A stretch of 64,000 bases of DNA from Sphingobium vermicomposti (GCF_011762025.1 NZ_JAASQR010000004.1:124001-188000); one strand, 5' to 3'. Numbered from the stretch's first letter, positions 44,647 to 53,915 are shown. Numbers and translations: made by a program. The notes: generated by a model from the letters alone, not told the origin.

Positions 44647-45812
44647 CAGAAGCTCTTGGGCAGGCCCAGCACATGCGTCGCCACATGGCTGAGGATCAGG
44701 TTCGTCGAGATGGGCGCAACCTGATAAAGGCGCGTTTCGCGGAACTTGCGTTCGATGTCATATTCTTCCGCGAAGCCAAAGCCGCCATGGGTCTGCACGC
44801 ACATGTCGGCGGCATACCATGACGCTTCGGAAGCCAGCATCTTGGCCATGTTCGCCTCCGTGCCCGGCTGCACACCCGCGTCGAACAGCGCCGCTGCACG
44901 ATCCACCACCGCAGCGGCGGCAGTCGTCTGCACATAAGCGCGTGCGATAGGGAACTGGATGCCCTGATTCTGGCCGATCGGGCGGCCAAATACGGACCGG
45001 TCCTTCGCATAGGCGCTGGCGCGATCGATGAAGAAACGCGCGTCGCCGATGCATTCGGACGCGATCAGGATGCGCTCCGCATTCATGCCGGACAGGATGT
45101 AGCGGAAGCCCTTGCCTTCTTCACCGATCAAATTTTCTGCCGGCACGCGCAGGTCGTCAAAGAACAACTCTGTCGTCGCATGGTTCAGCATCGTGCGGAT
45201 CGGCCGGATGGTCAGGCCATTGTCCACGGCGTCGCGCATGTCCACCAGCAGGACGCTGATGCCATCGGTAGGCTTGGCGCATTCCTCACGCGGCGTGGTG
45301 CGCACCAGCAGGACCATCAGGTCGGAATGCTCGGCGCGGCTGATCCAGATCTTCTGGCCGTTGACGACATAATCGTCGCCATCGCGCTTGGCGAAGGTCC
45401 TGATGCGGGTCGTGTCGGTGCCGCTTGTCGGCTCGGTCACGCCGAACGCCTGAAGGCGAAGCTCACCCGACGCGATCTTGGGAAGGTAGCGCGCCTTCTG
45501 CTCTTCCGACCCATGGCGAAGGAGGGTGCCCATCGTGTACATCTGCGCATGCGCCGCGCCGCCGTTGCAGCCCGAACGGTGCACTTCCTCCAGCACGGCG
45601 ATGGCAGCGGACAGGCCCAGTCCCGACCCGCCATATTCTTCTGGAATCAGCACCGAAAGCCAGCCTTCGCTGGCTAGCGCCGTCACGAACTCGGTCGGGT
45701 ACCGCCGTTCAGCGTCCAGTTCCTGCCAGTAAGCGCCAGGGAACCGCGCGCAAAGCTTGCGGATGCCTTCGCGAATATCTGAAAACGTTTCTTCCTGTTC
45801 GGCGGCGCCCAT
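44646..45812 (-). CDS. Acyl-CoA dehydrogenase
   Basis: A 388-residue FAD enzyme with typical segments: LIPEEYGGSGLGLSAAIAVLEEVHRSG, FGVTEPTSGTDTTRI, YVVNGQKIWISRAEHSDL and CVQTHGGFGFAEEYDIERKFRETR. The position of the usual C-terminal base (YEGT in many members) reads YQVAPIST here. A glutamate is kept in SGMNAERILIA, the site used by isovaleryl-CoA dehydrogenase-like enzymes, so the enzyme is probably active. ATG 45812 is taken over 45818, which abuts its only GGA. It heads the four-gene minus-strand operon; an acyl-CoA dehydrogenase also sits in the comparable Pseudomonas itaconate cluster. Confidence 0.88.
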   Translation of the reverse strand: MGAAEQEETFSDIREGIRKLCARFPGAYWQELDAERRYPTEFVTALASEGWLSVLIPEEYGGSGLGLSAAIAVLEEVHRSGCNGGAAHAQMYTMGTLLRHGSEEQKARYLPKIASGELRLQAFGVTEPTSGTDTTRIRTFAKRDGDDYVVNGQKIWISRAEHSDLMVLLVRTTPREECAKPTDGISVLLVDMRDAVDNGLTIRPIRTMLNHATTELFFDDLRVPAENLIGEEGKGFRYILSGMNAERILIASECIGDARFFIDRASAYAKDRSVFGRPIGQNQGIQFPIARAYVQTTAAAAVVDRAAALFDAGVQPGTEANMAKMLASEASWYAADMCVQTHGGFGFAEEYDIERKFRETRLYQVAPISTNLILSHVATHVLGLPKSF

Positions 45813-46206
45813 TTTCATTCCATTAAATAGGTGAGATGGTGGGGTGTTATCTGCGAAGTGGGGGCACGGAGAAGTACAGAAATCGCATTGAGCTATGCCA
45901 AGATTGCATGAAAGCGAAGCAAGGATGTCGCAGCGGTATATACCGGCCGGACTTATGCAAGGGAAGCTGCTTCGCAATTACATGCGACCTTGAGCATCCG
46001 CCGCAGGTGGCCCGCAGGCAGGGGGGACCTCTAAGGGCCTGTCGAAGAGATCCCGGCGGTTCTCCGACGCTTTTCTAGGGCTGCGACCCGACAACCAGCA
46101 GCACTCGCCGTGGTCTCATAACCGACCCTGGGGATCTCTAGCGTTCTTCCATCAATGTCGTCGGGAGGGGCGGCTGCCCGACCCATCAACGCGGTTAAAG
46201 TCTACG
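45813..46206. other. Intergenic, promoter side of the acyl-CoA dehydrogenase operon
   Basis: 394 bases between the operon head and the SDR stop. I see no gene, no clear transposon end and no strong hairpin. The promoter for the 45812-41874 operon should lie here, but no convincing -35/-10 pair stands out. Confidence 0.5.
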
Positions 46207-46977
46207 TCAGAAATTCACGCGCGTAGACATCGACCCATCTATGATGATGTTGGCCCCGGTGGTAAAGGTCGACAAAGGACTGGACAGAAACGCCGCCATG
46301 GCTGCAACTTCGTCAGGAACACCCATGCGTCCTAGTGGATTCATCTCCAGCAGCGCATTGTAAAAATCTGGGTTTGTCGTGCGCAATCTGCCGACACTGC
46401 CATCCTCATCATAGATAACACCTGGCGAAATGGTGTTGAACCGGATCTTTTTGGACGCATATTCGCGGGATAGACCCTTGGTCAGGTTCGTAAGCGCCGC
46501 TTTCATGCCGGAATAGGCATTCGCCGCCGCAACCTGGGTCGCCGCCATCGAAGAAATGGTCAGGAAAGAGGCGTCCCCTTTACGGGATACCGCCGCCTCC
46601 AGATAAGGGATCAGGACCTCAGCGGCCCGCACAACGCCCAATACGTCGGACTCAAAGCCTGCCCGCCAATGCGCTTCGCTATTGCCCTGGGCCATGCTGC
46701 TGGCATTGGCGACATACATGTCGATGCCGTCCAGCGTTTCGGCGGCTTTATGGATAAAATCCTGCAACGCCGCGCTATCGCTGACATCCACGGCTGCTCC
46801 AAACGCTTTGACGCCAAAGGTTTCCAGCTTTGTGACAGTGGACGCGATACGGTCCGCATCGCGCGCGCAGATCGCTACGTCCGCTCCCTCCCGCGCAAAT
46901 AGCTCAGCCATCGCCGCGCCGATACCGCGCGTGCCGCCGGTGATGACGACCGTCTTTCCTTTCAGCTGCAAGTCCAT
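46207..46977 (-). CDS. Short-chain dehydrogenase/reductase
   Basis: A 256-residue classical SDR: cofactor motif TGGTRGIGAAMA (about 13-24), NANASS-like segment (VANASSMAQ), catalytic serine in TISSMAATQ and the Y-x3-K pair in AYSGMKAALTNL near 155-159. CARDADR after the second strand suggests NADPH or NADH use cannot be separated. The C-terminal GANIIIDGSMSTRVNF is usual. The start follows GGAAGGAAAGG. It is on the same strand as the VOC gene and the acyl-CoA dehydrogenase operon but separated from both, so its pathway is uncertain. Confidence 0.9.
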   Translation of the reverse strand: MDLQLKGKTVVITGGTRGIGAAMAELFAREGADVAICARDADRIASTVTKLETFGVKAFGAAVDVSDSAALQDFIHKAAETLDGIDMYVANASSMAQGNSEAHWRAGFESDVLGVVRAAEVLIPYLEAAVSRKGDASFLTISSMAATQVAAANAYSGMKAALTNLTKGLSREYASKKIRFNTISPGVIYDEDGSVGRLRTTNPDFYNALLEMNPLGRMGVPDEVAAMAAFLSSPLSTFTTGANIIIDGSMSTRVNF

Positions 46978-47079
46978 GGGGCGCCTTTCCTTCCTACAGT
47001 CTGTGTTAGCCGCCGAAGTGTCGAAAGCGTGGGCAGCATATCGGTGGCGAACATCTTATTAAATAGAGAGGTCGATCTT

Positions 47080-47490
47080 TTAGCTGTCGCCCAACATCTC
47101 GATCAACTCGATCATGTGCCCCTCAGGATCGGCGACCACCGCAGCCATGAGGATGAGGTTATGTTCCTCGATCAGCTTGGGTGCCATCAGCACGCTGCCG
47201 CCGGCCGCGCCGACTTTTTCGATCACGGCATCCAGATCGGTGACATTGAAGCCGAGCCACACCCCAGTGGGCGCGGGAACCGGTTTGTCATGATAGCGGA
47301 TGAGCTGCAGCATCGGTATGCTCATTTCGCCAGTGGTCGTCATAACGCATTCTTCATGCGCCCAATCGGTTTCGCCCATTGTGCCGCGCATTACCGTCGT
47401 CATGCCCAGGGCACTGCCGTAGAAGGCTTCGCTGGCTTCGATATCGGCGACGACGATTTTGGTATAGCTGAAAGCCTGAGTCGGCATCAT
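47080..47490 (-). CDS. VOC-family protein (1)
   Basis: A 136-residue glyoxalase/dioxygenase-fold protein with two beta-alpha-beta3 modules: YTKIVVADIEASEAFYGSALGM and, in the second half, GFNVTDLDAVIEKVGAAGGSVLMAP to VVADPEGHMIELIEML. The final glutamate is a usual metal ligand; the first-module ligand is not clear. Two ATGs in tandem (47490, 47487) follow AGGGGA. It resembles VOC2 (56983) in length and in the ADPEGHxxE motif. A VOC gene also occurs in the P. aeruginosa itaconate cluster, so a role with the neighbouring acid pathway is possible. Confidence 0.82.
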   Translation of the reverse strand: MMPTQAFSYTKIVVADIEASEAFYGSALGMTTVMRGTMGETDWAHEECVMTTTGEMSIPMLQLIRYHDKPVPAPTGVWLGFNVTDLDAVIEKVGAAGGSVLMAPKLIEEHNLILMAAVVADPEGHMIELIEMLGDS

Positions 47491-48007
47491 GTATCCCCTG
47501 CAATTGCGTTAAAAATAGAGCTGCTGTCCCCGCCACCGCCACGTATCACCTGCGCTAGAAAGCCAAGCTGTTGATTTCAGTGAAAATAGGGCTGCGGAGA
47601 GGCAGAATTTTATAGAGAATGTCTTCATATGGGGATGTCCCCCGTGCTGCAAGAGGAAATTGAGTTACAGCAAGGTCTGCCACATGCCGCCATCGGTCGC
47701 GGCGATATTATCAAAAGATCCCATGAGATGAGGCGGGGTGTTCTACTGTGATGGAGTGGGATCCAAGCCGCTATGAGGATATTCATACAGATGACGGTGC
47801 TTCAATCGACATAACTGATGACGCTGGGTGTCGGCAGGACAGAAATCTTGTTCGGCTGGACTTGGACGATGCACATGGGCGGGACGCGTTTGCTATCGCT
47901 GTGGCCAATAGCTTTCTGTTCCTACCACGAGCGGGGAAAGGATCGGTCGAAGCGGCCCGCCTATCTGAGCAAAAGCACGGAGTTTCCACTCGTCGGTCGA
48001 CTTACGC
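47491..48007. other. Intergenic region without recognised gene
   Basis: About 500 bases with overlapping short plus-strand frames (47748-48020 and 47818-48060). Neither has a ribosome site or recognisable family features, and they overlap each other, so I do not call a gene. The right end borders the duplicated regulatory segment that begins near 48010, suggesting that this stretch is scar tissue from rearrangement. Confidence 0.45.
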
Positions 48008-48009
48008 CT

Positions 48010-48143
48010 CCTCTGTTTGATCCGTTCGATATATTGCACAGGGGAGATAATTGTCTTTGAAAATCAGTTACTTCTGTAATTCCAGTAAACATCTTGCGGT
48101 TAGAGAGAAAAAGGGATCAGATGATTTCAAATAAGCGGGCAAA
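48010..48143. repeat. Diverged copy of the XRE/aminotransferase promoter region (copy A)
   Basis: This stretch is collinear with 54534-54668. Shared blocks in order: CGTTCGATATAT-GCACA (48023-48040), GAAAATCA (48059-48066), CCAGTAAAC-CTTGCGG (48082-48099), TCAGAT (48117-48122) and AGCGGGCAAA (48134-48143), with spacing equal to copy B within one base. The flanking regulator and aminotransferase genes are not present here; the next gene is PhyH3 at 48293. It may place PhyH3 under the XRE-cupin regulator. Confidence 0.75.
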
Positions 48144-48292
48144 TGACTAAGCGAAATCTCTTCGCGAAAGGAAGTGAAGGCCCGCCTGAACCATATTGCG
48201 CCCAGCCCGGGGATTCGGGTCAGCCAAGAGGGCGGCTTCATAGGTTATTGGAGTCGCGCGACAATATGAGCTGAACCGAGGAGAATATCACG

Positions 48293-49147
48293 ATGAAGCT
48301 TCAGCATTTGCCAAATACCGCTACTGTCGAAGAAGCGACAGAGGTCGTGCGCGAATATGGCCAGGTGATCATAGATGAGTTGATTCCGGGGTCCGTTGTC
48401 GATCAAGTTCTGGCGGACTTGCGCCCATATACGGATGCCGCTCCGTTCAGCGAGAATGAGTGGTTTGGGAATGGAAGCCAACGTGTCGGCAATTTGATCG
48501 CACATTCGGAAACAGGCCGCGATCTCGTGATGAACCCCCTTGTTCTGGGCGTCGTGAAGGGCGTGCTCAGCCATTCCCCGGTCATTCAGCTTGGTGCGAC
48601 AGAGTTGATCTCATTGAAACCGGGATGCCCGGCGCAGCTCATCCATCAGGATGAAATGGCGTTCGACAGTTTTCCGTTTCCCGACGACTACGTAGTGTCC
48701 TGCAACACCTTGTGGGCCTTTACCGATTTCACCGAGGAAAATGGTGCGACTCGCGTTGTACTGGGAAGCCATGCCCGCCCACGCGCCGAATACACGATCG
48801 AAGATACGCTGCCGGCCGAAATGGCGCGTGGGTCGGTCATGATTTTCTCGAGTAAGCTTTGGCATGCAGGGGGCGCCAACCGGTCCAACGACATTCGACG
48901 CGCGCAAGCGGTCAATTATGCTGTGAGCTGGGTGCGCCAGGAGGAAAATCAGTACCTCGCCTGCCCGCAAGAAATTGCTCGGACCCTGCCAGACGATCTG
49001 CTCAAGTTGATGGGGTACGAGATTGGATCTGGTTATGGACACGCGGGGAGTTGGGTCGATCCGTTGGTCGCGCTGAGGCAAACGCCTCCCGCAAGCGGGC
49101 GCGGAGTCAAAGAACCTTACTCGGGCGATCTACAGGAACATCTATAA
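48293..49147 (+). CDS. Phytanoyl-CoA dioxygenase family protein (PhyH3, subgroup A)
   Basis: A 284-residue iron/2-oxoglutarate dioxygenase, close paralog of PhyH5 and PhyH1 (MKLQHLPNTATVEEATEVV at the start, LLKLMGYE near the end). Iron ligands are His118 and Asp120 (IHQDEMAF) and His191 (LWHAGG), and Arg202/203 can bind 2-oxoglutarate. AGGAG lies 9 bases before the ATG. The C-terminal tail is about 18 residues longer than in PhyH5. It precedes TonB receptor 3 on the same strand by 157 bases and may be regulated through the duplicated segment upstream. Confidence 0.9.
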   Translation: MKLQHLPNTATVEEATEVVREYGQVIIDELIPGSVVDQVLADLRPYTDAAPFSENEWFGNGSQRVGNLIAHSETGRDLVMNPLVLGVVKGVLSHSPVIQLGATELISLKPGCPAQLIHQDEMAFDSFPFPDDYVVSCNTLWAFTDFTEENGATRVVLGSHARPRAEYTIEDTLPAEMARGSVMIFSSKLWHAGGANRSNDIRRAQAVNYAVSWVRQEENQYLACPQEIARTLPDDLLKLMGYEIGSGYGHAGSWVDPLVALRQTPPASGRGVKEPYSGDLQEHL

Positions 49148-49194
49148 GATACGGTACACGACGTTGCGCGGCCTCATTTGAGAACTAGAACTGC

Positions 49195-49209
49195 ACTCTT
49201 TTAAAGAGT
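49195..49209. promoter_or_regulatory. Inverted repeat upstream of TonB receptor 3
   Basis: ACTCTTT-T-AAAGAGT, perfect 7-base arms about one central base, followed by TATAAC. It lies 96 bases before the receptor start and 48 after the PhyH3 stop. No T-tract, so an operator or promoter element is likelier than a terminator. Confidence 0.4.
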
Positions 49210-49304
49210 ATAACGAGCGGATAATTTGAGGACTATAAACGCAAATTAAAATCAAAGTGCGGCCGGGTAAAGCTGGACCGGACGAGCCATTTGAGGGGAA
49301 AAAC

Positions 49305-51821
49305 ATGAGCCGCAAGATCGAGAACTCGGCGCGTTCGCAACTCTTCTGTGCGACCGCTATCTTGGCTTCCATTTGGAGCAGCGCGGCTCTCGCGCAGGCT
49401 GGCTCGCCTGCATCGCAAGCGTCTCCCGCTTATGGGGACCAGGATCCGGAAATTATCGTCACCGCCCAGCGCCGCGAAGAGCGCGCGCAAGACGTTCCAA
49501 TCTCCCTCACTGCCTTCTCACCGCAGCGCCTGCAACAGCAGAATATCACCCAGGCGCAGGATCTTCAGGCTTCGGTCCCCTCGCTTGTCGTGGGCAGCGG
49601 CGGCAATTCCAATCGCGAGTCCCAAATCTTCACGATCCGCGGTCAGGGTTCCACTTTCCAATCCTCGCCGGGCGTTGTCGTCTACCTCAACGAAGTTCCC
49701 CTGCCTGCTGCGTTTTCCGCCAATCAGCAAGGCGGCGCGGGCAATTTCGTCGATCTTGAAAATCTGCAGGTTCTGAACGGCCCGCAAGGTACGTTGTTCG
49801 GACGGAATACCACGGGCGGCGCCGTACTGCTGGTCCCCCACAAGCCGACGAACGAATTTGAAGGATATGTCGATGCCAAGCTGGGCAATTACGATAACCG
49901 CCAGTTTGAAGGCGCGATCAATGTGCCCGTCGTGGATGACAAGGTCCTGCTTCGCGTAGCGGGCGCTTATCAGGATCGTGACGGCTACACGCGCGATGTG
50001 GTTTGGAACAAGGACCGCGATAACCTGCACTGGTATTCCGGCCGCGTCGGTCTGACGCTCCGTCCCAGCGAGCGCTTCGAAAATTATACGATGCTGTATG
50101 GCTCGAATTCGAAGAATAATGGCGTCGGTCTTATTCATCGCGGTTATAATATCGACGCACTGGCCGGCTTCGGGCTTTGCTATGAAGGCCCCACGATCCC
50201 AGGCGCGATCGCATCGTGCGATGTCTACCGCGCGGCTACCGCCAATGCGGAAGCTCTGGGTCCGCGGCAGACTGCGTTCAGTGTCGACACATTTTCACGG
50301 ACTAAGACTTGGGGCGTCTCCAATACCTCCACATTCGATGTCAGTGACGAAATCACGCTTCGGAATATCGTGAGCTATCAGCGCTATCGCACCATCTATA
50401 GCGCCGATCCTGATGCGACTGTGCTCCAGGCGGAAGATGACAATGCCTCGGTTCTACCAGCGCCAGGACAGGTGACCCTGCCTGGAGACGGCACTCCACT
50501 GGTCTACGAAAACGCTATAAGCGGTCGACCACTCGATGATTTCAGGCAAATCACGGAAGAACTTCAGCTTCAGGGGAGCTTTTTCGACAAGCGTCTCGAA
50601 GTCACTGTAGGCGGCTTCTTCTTTGATCAGCGCCCATCGAGTTTGCAGGAGGTCAGATATGTCGTATTCTGCCCGGCGGCGTTTACGGGGTTCTGCCCTG
50701 TCGGCGTGACGGGCTACTCGGTAAAGAACAGTTCCAAGGCGCTTTATGCGCAGGCGACGATTGATCTTGGCCTGGCGACACCGGCGCTTGAGGGCCTCAA
50801 ACTGACAGGGGGCATTCGCAACACCTGGGATAAGGTCACAGGTGCCGGATATGGCTATGGCGCGAGCACCGATCCGGCGGACCCCGTGGGGACCATTCGC
50901 TGCTCCCTCAACCCGAGCATCGATGTCATTGATCCTGTCCAGGATTGCGCTTACGGCGCCACGCTCAAGACGAGCAGGCCTACTTGGACCGTCGGCGTTG
51001 ACTATCGTGTGTCGCCTGACCTTATGGTCTATGCCAAGGTCAGTCGCGGCTACAAGGCGGGCGGGTTTAACAGCGGCGCGGTGTTCGCGAACACCGCGAC
51101 CTTTTCACCCGAAACCGTCACTTCCTATGAAGCTGGCTTCAAGTCCGACTTCCGGGTCGCCAACATGCCAACCCGGCTGAACGCCGCCTATTATTATCTC
51201 GACTACGCCAACATTCAACGCGCCAGTGGAGACTTCAACCCCGATACCAACGGGGTCGGTTCCCGGGTGCTGGGGGCCGAGGCCAGGATTCAGGGCGTTG
51301 AGGTAGATGCCTCGATCCGGCCAATCAAGGGCGTGGAGATCGGCGGCACGTTCAGCTACACCGATGCCAAGTACACAAAATACGAAGCACCTGTGAACGT
51401 TGCGGTTGCAGATTGTAGCGGCGGCGTCATTCCGGTCGGCGGAACCGCCAGCTTCAAGTGCCTTCCCTTCCAGTTTGTGGCACCCTATATCTACAGTTTC
51501 CATGTGTCGGCCGAACAACCGATCGGCGGCAATCTTGGAACATTGGCGATGTTCGTGAACTATTCGCACACATCTTCTCAGCATTCGTCGCCTTCCATTG
51601 GCGAACCCAATGAAAAGCTTGAGCCTTACGGCACGCTGAACCTGTCAATCGATTGGCGCAAGATTGCCGGAAGTGGGCTGGATGTCGGCTTCTATGCGAC
51701 TAATCTTACCAACAAGCTGTATCGGGTGGGTAATGCCAACACCTTTAACTCGCTGCTCTTCACCAATTCACTATATGGAGAGCCCAGGATGTATGGCGCG
51801 CGTGCCCGCTATGCGTTCTGA
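49305..51821 (+). CDS. TonB-dependent outer-membrane receptor (3)
   Basis: An 838-residue receptor with a signal peptide ending at AALAQ, the TonB box/plug start DPEIIVTAQRREERAQDVPISLTAF, plug motifs FTIRGQGSTF and LQVLNGPQGTLFGRNTTGGA, and a barrel ending in RMYGARARYAF with terminal phenylalanine. GAGGGG before ATG 49305 sets the start; the frame is open from 49257. It is related to receptor 2 in plug and C-terminus (both SLYGEPRMYG-like), so the two may take up similar compounds. It lies between PhyH3 and PhyH4, repeating the receptor plus dioxygenase association of the 28-34 kb block. Confidence 0.94.
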   Translation: MSRKIENSARSQLFCATAILASIWSSAALAQAGSPASQASPAYGDQDPEIIVTAQRREERAQDVPISLTAFSPQRLQQQNITQAQDLQASVPSLVVGSGGNSNRESQIFTIRGQGSTFQSSPGVVVYLNEVPLPAAFSANQQGGAGNFVDLENLQVLNGPQGTLFGRNTTGGAVLLVPHKPTNEFEGYVDAKLGNYDNRQFEGAINVPVVDDKVLLRVAGAYQDRDGYTRDVVWNKDRDNLHWYSGRVGLTLRPSERFENYTMLYGSNSKNNGVGLIHRGYNIDALAGFGLCYEGPTIPGAIASCDVYRAATANAEALGPRQTAFSVDTFSRTKTWGVSNTSTFDVSDEITLRNIVSYQRYRTIYSADPDATVLQAEDDNASVLPAPGQVTLPGDGTPLVYENAISGRPLDDFRQITEELQLQGSFFDKRLEVTVGGFFFDQRPSSLQEVRYVVFCPAAFTGFCPVGVTGYSVKNSSKALYAQATIDLGLATPALEGLKLTGGIRNTWDKVTGAGYGYGASTDPADPVGTIRCSLNPSIDVIDPVQDCAYGATLKTSRPTWTVGVDYRVSPDLMVYAKVSRGYKAGGFNSGAVFANTATFSPETVTSYEAGFKSDFRVANMPTRLNAAYYYLDYANIQRASGDFNPDTNGVGSRVLGAEARIQGVEVDASIRPIKGVEIGGTFSYTDAKYTKYEAPVNVAVADCSGGVIPVGGTASFKCLPFQFVAPYIYSFHVSAEQPIGGNLGTLAMFVNYSHTSSQHSSPSIGEPNEKLEPYGTLNLSIDWRKIAGSGLDVGFYATNLTNKLYRVGNANTFNSLLFTNSLYGEPRMYGARARYAF

Positions 51822-51997
51822 ATGTTGAGCGGCGCATTGAATGTAGAAGGGAAGGGCGGAACTCGCGAGAAATCGCACAAGTCCTAACTTCCAGAATGAA
51901 TGTTCAGGATGAGCTTTGGAACGATGTTCCGAAGGATAAGATCCAGTTTGTATACACCAGACTAGGCATTTCTTCTGTCTAGGCAAAAGATGAAGGG

Positions 51998-52020
51998 GGG
52001 GGTGGCCGGGTGCCGCCCCC
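51998..52020 (+). terminator. Possible terminator before PhyH4
   Basis: GGGGG-TGGC can pair with GCC-GCCCCC (one G-T wobble) and is followed by GTTTATTT. It lies 177 bases after TonB receptor 3 and 65 before PhyH4. Confidence 0.5.
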
Positions 52021-52084
52021 GTTTATTTCTCGCATCTTTTTTGCAGGGACGCTGCAAATTAAAGCTAAGCGTAAGGAACGTAAC

Positions 52085-53014
52085 ATGGCCGTTGGGAACA
52101 CAATTTCGCTAGATGACTATAAGACGGAAAAGATCGAACCGGCAGTGGTAGTGCCGCTGGATTTCGACGGCCCCTTGCCGCAGCCTACAGCCGATATTGA
52201 GACGACAAAGGCTGATGTGGACCGCGCAGGCTATGCGATTTTGACTGGCGCTATTCTGCCTGACAAGGTCGAACTTGCCCGGCAGGTGCTGGTTTCGGAA
52301 ATTGCTCGTGAGGAGGCGGAAGACGTCAGCCGGGTTAGTAATTTCTTTGTTGATCCCGATGCCAAGAACCGTCGACTGGATCGGCTGCCTGATCGGCACC
52401 CGGTTTTTCTTGAACTCCTCGAGCAGCCTGCCCTGCTGGAAATGGTCAAGCACATCCTGGGCCCCACGGTATTGAATGAGAGCTATCTCGTCCAAAGTCT
52501 CGATGCCAATGTCACACGTCCGGGCAGTGCGGCGCAGTTCATCCATCTGGACGCCGCACGGGACACCCATGATCAAGCTGTTCCATATCAAGCGCGGTTT
52601 ATCTGGTGCCTTGACCCGTTTGACGAGGAAAATGGCGCCACGCGCGTTGTTCCCGGAAGCCATCGCTGGAACGACCGGATCGATATGTCTGGTGCAACAT
52701 TCTATGAATCCGTTCCCGCGGTTGCGCCTGCTGGGTCACTGATCATTTATTCGGATATGCTACTCCACGGTACAGGGGCCAACATCTCGACCAACCGGCA
52801 GCGGGCGTCCATCAACTTTGGTTACTGTCCGCCCTGGTGCCGACCGCTGGTCAACTTTCCGCTCGTCCTCGATCCTCGTACGGTAGAAGGCGCGTCCCGG
52901 ATGCTCCGCCAGGTGCTGGGTTACAGCTCTGTCGTGAATGGATTTGATTCACCCTGGCAATCCGCTTCGGAGAAGCTTCGTTCCATGACGGTTACGCCAA
53001 CCCTGGATTACTGA
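52085..53014 (+). CDS. Phytanoyl-CoA dioxygenase family protein (PhyH4, subgroup B)
   Basis: A 309-residue iron/2-oxoglutarate dioxygenase. Iron ligands are His154 and Asp156 (IHLDAARD) and His228 (LLHGTG). It aligns with PhyH2 from the N-terminal PLDFDGPLPQPTAD to LGYSSVVNGFDSPWQ at the end and has the same length. ATG 52085 follows AAGGAACG; the open frame to 52010 lies in the leader and is not supported. It is followed after 142 bases by an unknown gene on the same strand, with a stem-loop between them. Confidence 0.9.
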   Translation: MAVGNTISLDDYKTEKIEPAVVVPLDFDGPLPQPTADIETTKADVDRAGYAILTGAILPDKVELARQVLVSEIAREEAEDVSRVSNFFVDPDAKNRRLDRLPDRHPVFLELLEQPALLEMVKHILGPTVLNESYLVQSLDANVTRPGSAAQFIHLDAARDTHDQAVPYQARFIWCLDPFDEENGATRVVPGSHRWNDRIDMSGATFYESVPAVAPAGSLIIYSDMLLHGTGANISTNRQRASINFGYCPPWCRPLVNFPLVLDPRTVEGASRMLRQVLGYSSVVNGFDSPWQSASEKLRSMTVTPTLDY

Positions 53015-53030
53015 CATAGCGGTCGGATAG

Positions 53031-53062
53031 GCGGTGGCGACGGCAAAGTTTCCGTCCACCGC
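53031..53062 (+). promoter_or_regulatory. Hairpin between PhyH4 and the unknown gene
   Basis: GCGGTGG (53031-53037) pairs with CCACCGC (53056-53062), with an inner ACGG/CCGT pairing. No T-tract follows. It may attenuate readthrough or stabilise the PhyH4 transcript 3' end. Confidence 0.4.
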
Positions 53063-53156
53063 AAATCCGGCCTGCCGGACGGAAGAGGGGGCCAGGGCGA
53101 GCTGTCCGAAGGAAGATGGCATTGCCCGGTCCCGCACAAAATTGCGGAAGGTAGAT

Positions 53157-53915
53157 ATGCATACCGCTTTCTCATTGAAGAGCTCGATGTTCGAGATCGA
53201 AGTAGACGGCCAGGCGGCGGACCGTGAAAAATGGCTCGACTGGCAGCCTAACGATCGGCTGGGTGTCGTTCTTAACTCCCCGCTGGGAGGGCTGGGCGCG
53301 AGCATGCTGATACAGCTAGCGACCGCTGCCTATTTTGACGTGCGCCCGACCCGGCGGGAGGCGCCGCATTATGCGGAAGTCTACGTGTTTCAGTCGGGCG
53401 GCCCCCATGGCGACCTGTCGAGCTTCGATATCGTACCCCATCGGGAGGTCTTCGTTTCAGAGGAGCCCGGCGCGATGCTAGAAGCGATCAATGATCGGGC
53501 GATTACGCACCTTGTGGTTCCTGACGGAACTCCCCGCGATTTGACGTTCCCCTGGAAAGAGCCGGAGTCGGCGCGCGATCGCATCCGGCATTGCTACGCC
53601 TACTCTGTCCAGGGACGCACCAGTGATGCGGATGTCGCGATTATCTCGCGGGAATCTCTTCTGCGTGATGACGTCGAACTGGCCTTGGAGCCAATGAAGC
53701 TAGTAGAGAATATCGAGAGTTATCTCGATGTTGGCGATGCCGCTAATAAGCTTTATACAAGGAAGCTGGCGCAGCGCGTGCGCGGTCGGCTGAATGAAGT
53801 AAGTGAAGACGATAAAATAACCGCAAGAACATATCATGACGCCATCCTAGAGAATGACATCATGCGGCAGACCTTCCGGACGATTAGCGTCGATACGGCA
53901 TTATCACTATTATAG
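53157..53915 (+). CDS. Protein of unknown function
   Basis: A 252-residue protein I do not recognise. It has no signal peptide or membrane helix. The N-terminal half looks alpha/beta (RLGVVLNSPLGGLGASMLIQLATAAYFDV, then YAEVYVFQSGGPHGDLSSFDIVPHREVFVS); the C-terminal 90 residues are helical and charged. ATG 53157 follows GGAAGG; the frame is open to 53034, but that part is the PhyH4 hairpin region. It is the only unassigned gene in the PhyH4-XRE stretch, and its conservation beside PhyH genes in other sphingomonads would be worth testing. Confidence 0.72.
   Translation: MHTAFSLKSSMFEIEVDGQAADREKWLDWQPNDRLGVVLNSPLGGLGASMLIQLATAAYFDVRPTRREAPHYAEVYVFQSGGPHGDLSSFDIVPHREVFVSEEPGAMLEAINDRAITHLVVPDGTPRDLTFPWKEPESARDRIRHCYAYSVQGRTSDADVAIISRESLLRDDVELALEPMKLVENIESYLDVGDAANKLYTRKLAQRVRGRLNEVSEDDKITARTYHDAILENDIMRQTFRTISVDTALSLL

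Noticed and set aside
42644..44724. Two plus-strand open frames of 251 codons
   Set aside because: Both are antisense to the overlapping hydratase/CoA-transferase operon and show no family features.
45836..46206. Possible insertion-sequence scar upstream of the acyl-CoA dehydrogenase operon
   Set aside because: No inverted terminal repeats, target duplication or transposase fragment could be found by eye.
47748..48060. Two overlapping short plus-strand frames (90 and 80 codons)
   Set aside because: No ribosome sites, no family match, mutual overlap, and the right end runs into the duplicated regulatory segment.
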